In this document: in pieces, positions 5,366 to 7,075 of the stretch
How positions within the stretch are numbered: position 1 is the first letter of the stretch
Layout of the letters: each line of letters starts with the position of its first letter
Origin: an uncultured Veillonella sp.
GTDB taxonomy: Bacteria; Bacillota; Negativicutes; Veillonellales; Veillonellaceae
Assembly: GCA_902466275.1 (NCBI GenBank)
Contig: CABQQJ010000040.1
Location: 1-7,075, forward strand
Length of the DNA stretch: 7,075 bases
Reading direction: 5' to 3'
The notes under the pieces: generated by a model
Databases searched by the model: none
What the model saw: only the letters and a program-made list of their open reading frames with translations
Told to the model about the DNA's origin: nothing
Made by a program: the position numbers and the translations under genes

Positions 5366-5394
5366 AAAAGGAACTATAAAAAATAGTTCCTTTT
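5366..5394 (-). promoter_or_regulatory. Perfect 12-bp hairpin in the leader of the 4611-5294 gene
   Basis: AAAAGGAACTAT (5366-5377) and ATAGTTCCTTTT (5383-5394) form an exact inverted repeat with a 5-base A loop. If transcription starts near 5403 from the promoter at 5410-5418, the hairpin begins about nine bases into the mRNA. There it would be a 5' stabilising stem-loop or a weak attenuator (TTTT then GG follows on the minus strand). It could also be a terminator for readthrough from upstream. Confidence 0.6.
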
Positions 5395-5409
5395 CATTTT
5401 CCGTTCATC

Positions 5410-5418
5410 ATTATAGCA
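5410..5418 (-). promoter_or_regulatory. Extended -10 promoter for the 4611-5294 gene
   Basis: On the minus strand the sequence reads TGCTATAAT, a perfect -10 (5410-5415) preceded by the TG-N extension (5417-5418). No good -35 is present at 16-18 bases, which an extended -10 tolerates. It lies after the terminators that follow the upstream gene, which is where a new transcription unit would start. Confidence 0.55.
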
Positions 5419-5496
5419 CAAAACAGACATCTTTTCATACTTTAATTATCCCAATGTAATGGGTCTTTCCAGCCTTTTTCCTTATAAAATACAGAG

Positions 5497-5538
5497 AAAA
5501 GCTATTAGAAGATTATATATAATCAGCTAATAGCTTTT
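5497..5538. terminator. Hairpin with palindromic loop between membrane genes
   Basis: AAAAGCTATTAG (5497-5508) pairs exactly with CTAATAGCTTTT (5527-5538). The loop holds a further palindrome, GATTATATATAATC (5511-5524). Five T follow on the plus strand and four on the minus strand. It is the second of three consecutive hairpins after the 5594-6265 gene, probably a backup terminator for leftward transcription. Confidence 0.6.
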
Positions 5539-5543
5539 TAGTA

Positions 5544-5573
5544 GAAAAGGGCTGTTTTATTACAGCCCCTTTC
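5544..5573 (-). terminator. Terminator of the 5594-6265 gene
   Basis: 5544-5555 (GAAAAGGGCTGT) pairs with 5562-5573 (ACAGCCCCTTTC) over 12 positions with one mismatch and a 6-base loop. On the minus strand the GC-rich part of the stem is followed by TTTTC. It begins 20 bases after the stop codon. Confidence 0.75.
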
Positions 5574-5593
5574 ATATTTTTCATGTTATGTAA

Positions 5594-6265
5594 TTATCTG
5601 GAAGTAGCAAGTGCTATCATGCCAATCAAGATACCTAAAACGATTATGGGAATTAAACTCGTAATAATAGAAATGCCAAAAGTTGCTAAATGGGATTTAT
5701 TAATTTGGCGACTCAATAATGTTAAGCATACCCAGAATGTATAGACTGCAAAAGCTATCGTTGCGAATATAATAATAATTATCCATACGATACTACCTAC
5801 TGTAGAATCAGGATTAGATCCTAGTAGCAACAAAAATGGCAATGATAGTAATAGAAAGCCAATGAAATATACTAAGCCCATAATCTGATTATAAGCTTGT
5901 TCGTACCACATGATTTTTAACACAGACTCATATGTAGTATGGGCATCAAATTTATTGGCGACCCAAGAGAAAATCGCAGAATAAATAGCAATACCAATAA
6001 AAGCAAATAGCAAGCCAACCGCTAGGCCTAATAGGCCGATCCCAGAAAGAGCAGTCGCACCAGTAAGTGCAACATTAAGTTTATCTACAAATATCATACC
6101 CACAAGAGCAGGTAGAATATTTGAAAATACGAATGCCACCAATGCCAAAGCTACTGTAGCATAGAACCCTTTTCGACAAGATCCATGCTCTACAATCTGT
6201 GGAATACCACGTTTAAAGGGAGCTACCATAAGCTGCCAAATATCTGAATACCATTTTGTTTCCAT
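5594..6265 (-). CDS. Yip1-like polytopic membrane protein (223 aa)
   Basis: The start is ATG 6263-6265 (METKWYSDIW), with GGAGG (6270-6274) four bases upstream; the longer frame from 6304 lacks such a site. Five membrane segments are visible: about 36-59, 72-103, 127-149, 158-184 and 193-220. The N-terminus WYSDIWQLMVAPFKRG, followed by HGSCRKG and a segment ending in ILP, is the usual opening of bacterial Yip1-like proteins, and it is paralleled in the protein at 3909-4538. A conserved-looking cytoplasmic loop, ANKFDAHTTYESVLKIMWYEQA (about residues 103-124), precedes the third segment and corresponds to the family core. The role of bacterial members is unknown; a membrane-organising or transport-related function is only inference. 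It begins 48 bases after the 6314-6883 gene, probably co-transcribed with it, and is followed by a terminator. Confidence 0.78.
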   Translation of the reverse strand: METKWYSDIWQLMVAPFKRGIPQIVEHGSCRKGFYATVALALVAFVFSNILPALVGMIFVDKLNVALTGATALSGIGLLGLAVGLLFAFIGIAIYSAIFSWVANKFDAHTTYESVLKIMWYEQAYNQIMGLVYFIGFLLLSLPFLLLLGSNPDSTVGSIVWIIIIIFATIAFAVYTFWVCLTLLSRQINKSHLATFGISIITSLIPIIVLGILIGMIALATSR

Positions 6266-6313
6266 AAAACCTCCAAAACACCTATATTTTTCTAATCGTA
6301 ACACAAACTATAT

Positions 6314-6883
6314 TTAAACCGTCATGGACAACATTATACCTCCCACACCAAAGATGAAGGATACTATGTAAAAAGAAATACCCGTTATCCAAAGATTTAG
6401 ACCAAATTGCTTAGACATGAGTTGTGCCATAATAAAAACATTAATTAGCTCCATGGTGCTTAATCCACCCGAACCACCACGAATACGTAAATCTAAGAAA
6501 AGATAAACAGGTGCCGCAATAAGTACAAAAATTAAATGAATCCAACTAGCAATACAGCTATTCAAAAGTAAGTCTGCCACTAGTTGCTTATAGGTAACCT
6601 GCCCCTTAAAAACTTTAAAAATACCATATAAAATACCAGAAGTTACAAGAACAAAGGCTACAATTCCAAGTATATATCCAATAATAGGAAGCGCCTCTAG
6701 CTCTACAGGACTTATGACCTCCCAAATAAAGGTTTTAAATAAAGGACTCTTTGGAAAAATCAACATTAATACGTATAAACCTAAGTCAGTTATAATTAAT
6801 GATCCCACAGCAAGTAGTAACATATTTTTTATGGTCACTAAATGCATCCATTTTTCTATATATAAACCAAACAAACCATTCAT
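6314..6883 (-). CDS. Yip1-like polytopic membrane protein (189 aa)
   Basis: The start is ATG 6881-6883 (MNGLFGLYIEKW), with a modest AAGGT eight bases upstream, just after the last mini-ORF. Membrane segments are at about residues 20-43, 64-90, 107-130, 143-158 and 163-186. The loop KVFKGQVTYKQLVADLL before the third segment matches the position of GGRGTYSGVLRNYI in the protein at 3909-4538. IMAQLMSKQFGLNLWITGI (about 151-169) aligns with IIAQLMRRYVGLGIVKTYI there. The N-terminus lacks the WY-x-DI opening of the other two, so it is shorter by about 20 residues; it may be a divergent or trimmed member. No catalytic motif is visible. It is the first full gene of the minus cluster. Confidence 0.7.
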   Translation of the reverse strand: MNGLFGLYIEKWMHLVTIKNMLLLAVGSLIITDLGLYVLMLIFPKSPLFKTFIWEVISPVELEALPIIGYILGIVAFVLVTSGILYGIFKVFKGQVTYKQLVADLLLNSCIASWIHLIFVLIAAPVYLFLDLRIRGGSGGLSTMELINVFIMAQLMSKQFGLNLWITGISFYIVSFIFGVGGIMLSMTV

Positions 6884-6894
6884 AATACTATACC

Positions 6895-6960
6895 TTATAA
6901 CTTTTCACTTTTAATTAATTGATTCCCTTCAAAATAATAATTATGGTCAAGACCTTTCAT
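6895..6960 (-). CDS. Mini-ORF 2 upstream of the membrane cluster (21 aa)
   Basis: ATG at 6958-6960 with GAGG (6967-6970) six bases upstream opens 21 codons (MKGLDHNYYFEGNQLIKSEKL) ending in TAA at 6895-6897, 11 bases before the start of the 6314-6883 gene. It overlaps the end of mini-ORF 1 by 14 bases. It could be a leader peptide coupling translation to the membrane gene, or the remnant of a decayed gene. I recognise no family. Confidence 0.35.
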   Translation of the reverse strand: MKGLDHNYYFEGNQLIKSEKL

Positions 6961-6991
6961 CAGCAACCTCTAATTTATTAATGATAACCAT
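6947..6991 (-). CDS. Mini-ORF 1 upstream of the membrane cluster (14 aa)
   Basis: ATG at 6989-6991 has a strong Shine-Dalgarno (AAAAGGAG, 6999-7006) seven bases upstream, better than that of the following membrane gene. It reads MVIINKLEVADERS and stops at TGA 6947-6949. Its end overlaps the start of mini-ORF 2 in another frame, an arrangement suited to translational coupling. The good ribosome site is the main reason to list it. It could equally be the 5' end of a frameshifted, decayed gene. Confidence 0.38.
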   Translation of the reverse strand: MVIINKLEVADERS

Positions 6992-7024
6992 ATCAAGTCT
7001 CCTTTTTATTTAATCTGATAATAT

Positions 7025-7030
7025 ATTATA
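7025..7030 (-). promoter_or_regulatory. Possible -10 box for the membrane cluster
   Basis: On the minus strand TATAAT occurs at 7025-7030, 34 bases before the start of mini-ORF 1. No convincing -35 lies at the right distance in this very AT-rich stretch, and another TATAAT lies at 7067-7072, so the choice is uncertain. Confidence 0.3.
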
Positions 7031-7075
7031 CTATATAATCTAACTTTTAAGATATTATTTTAGCCTATTATAACG

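Noticed and set aside
1..7075. CRISPR array, insertion sequence, tRNA or rRNA.
   Set aside because: No regularly spaced repeats, no transposase, no tRNA cloverleaf and no rRNA-like segments were seen on either strand.

Overview
The window is AT-rich, with compact genes, clear Shine-Dalgarno sites and many intrinsic terminators. It looks like a chromosomal segment of a low-GC Firmicute-type anaerobe. The mix of a FliB-type Cys-rich protein, small exported PepSY-like proteins and Yip1-like membrane proteins suggests a Negativicute such as Veillonella. That placement is inference from gene style, not a database match.

Layout. (1) 1-134, plus strand: the 3' end of alanine racemase (alr), then an intrinsic terminator. 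(2) 135-649: no conventional gene. It holds a minus-strand segment that folds into a rod-like RNA ending in a terminator hairpin (about 271-460), and a TG-rich stretch (489-600) that reads as a 56-residue Cys/Val-rich hydrophobic peptide on the plus strand. (3) 650-2787, minus strand: two exported paralogues with C-terminal PepSY-like domains. The downstream one (650-1707) is split into two frames at a run of nine A residues; one backward slip of the ribosome, or one extra A, restores a 352-residue protein. The 516-base gap between them holds a large imperfect palindrome and a 10-bp hairpin in the probable leader of the split gene. (4) 2948-3853, plus strand: a short FliB-like (flagellin lysine-N-methylase family) gene, followed by a bidirectional terminator. 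(5) 3909-6991, minus strand: four consecutive polytopic membrane proteins of about 190-230 residues. Three share Yip1-like motifs with one another. Several hairpins separate them, and two overlapping mini-ORFs precede them.

How the parts relate. The two PepSY-like proteins are probably periplasmic or surface-exposed and share an origin. The membrane genes look like a locally duplicated family whose transcription is segmented by terminators, so they may be expressed separately although they lie in one direction. Nothing in the window assigns a biochemical role to the membrane cluster, and no flagellar gene accompanies the FliB homologue. The least explained elements are the A9 frameshift site, the rod-like RNA and the palindromic leader.
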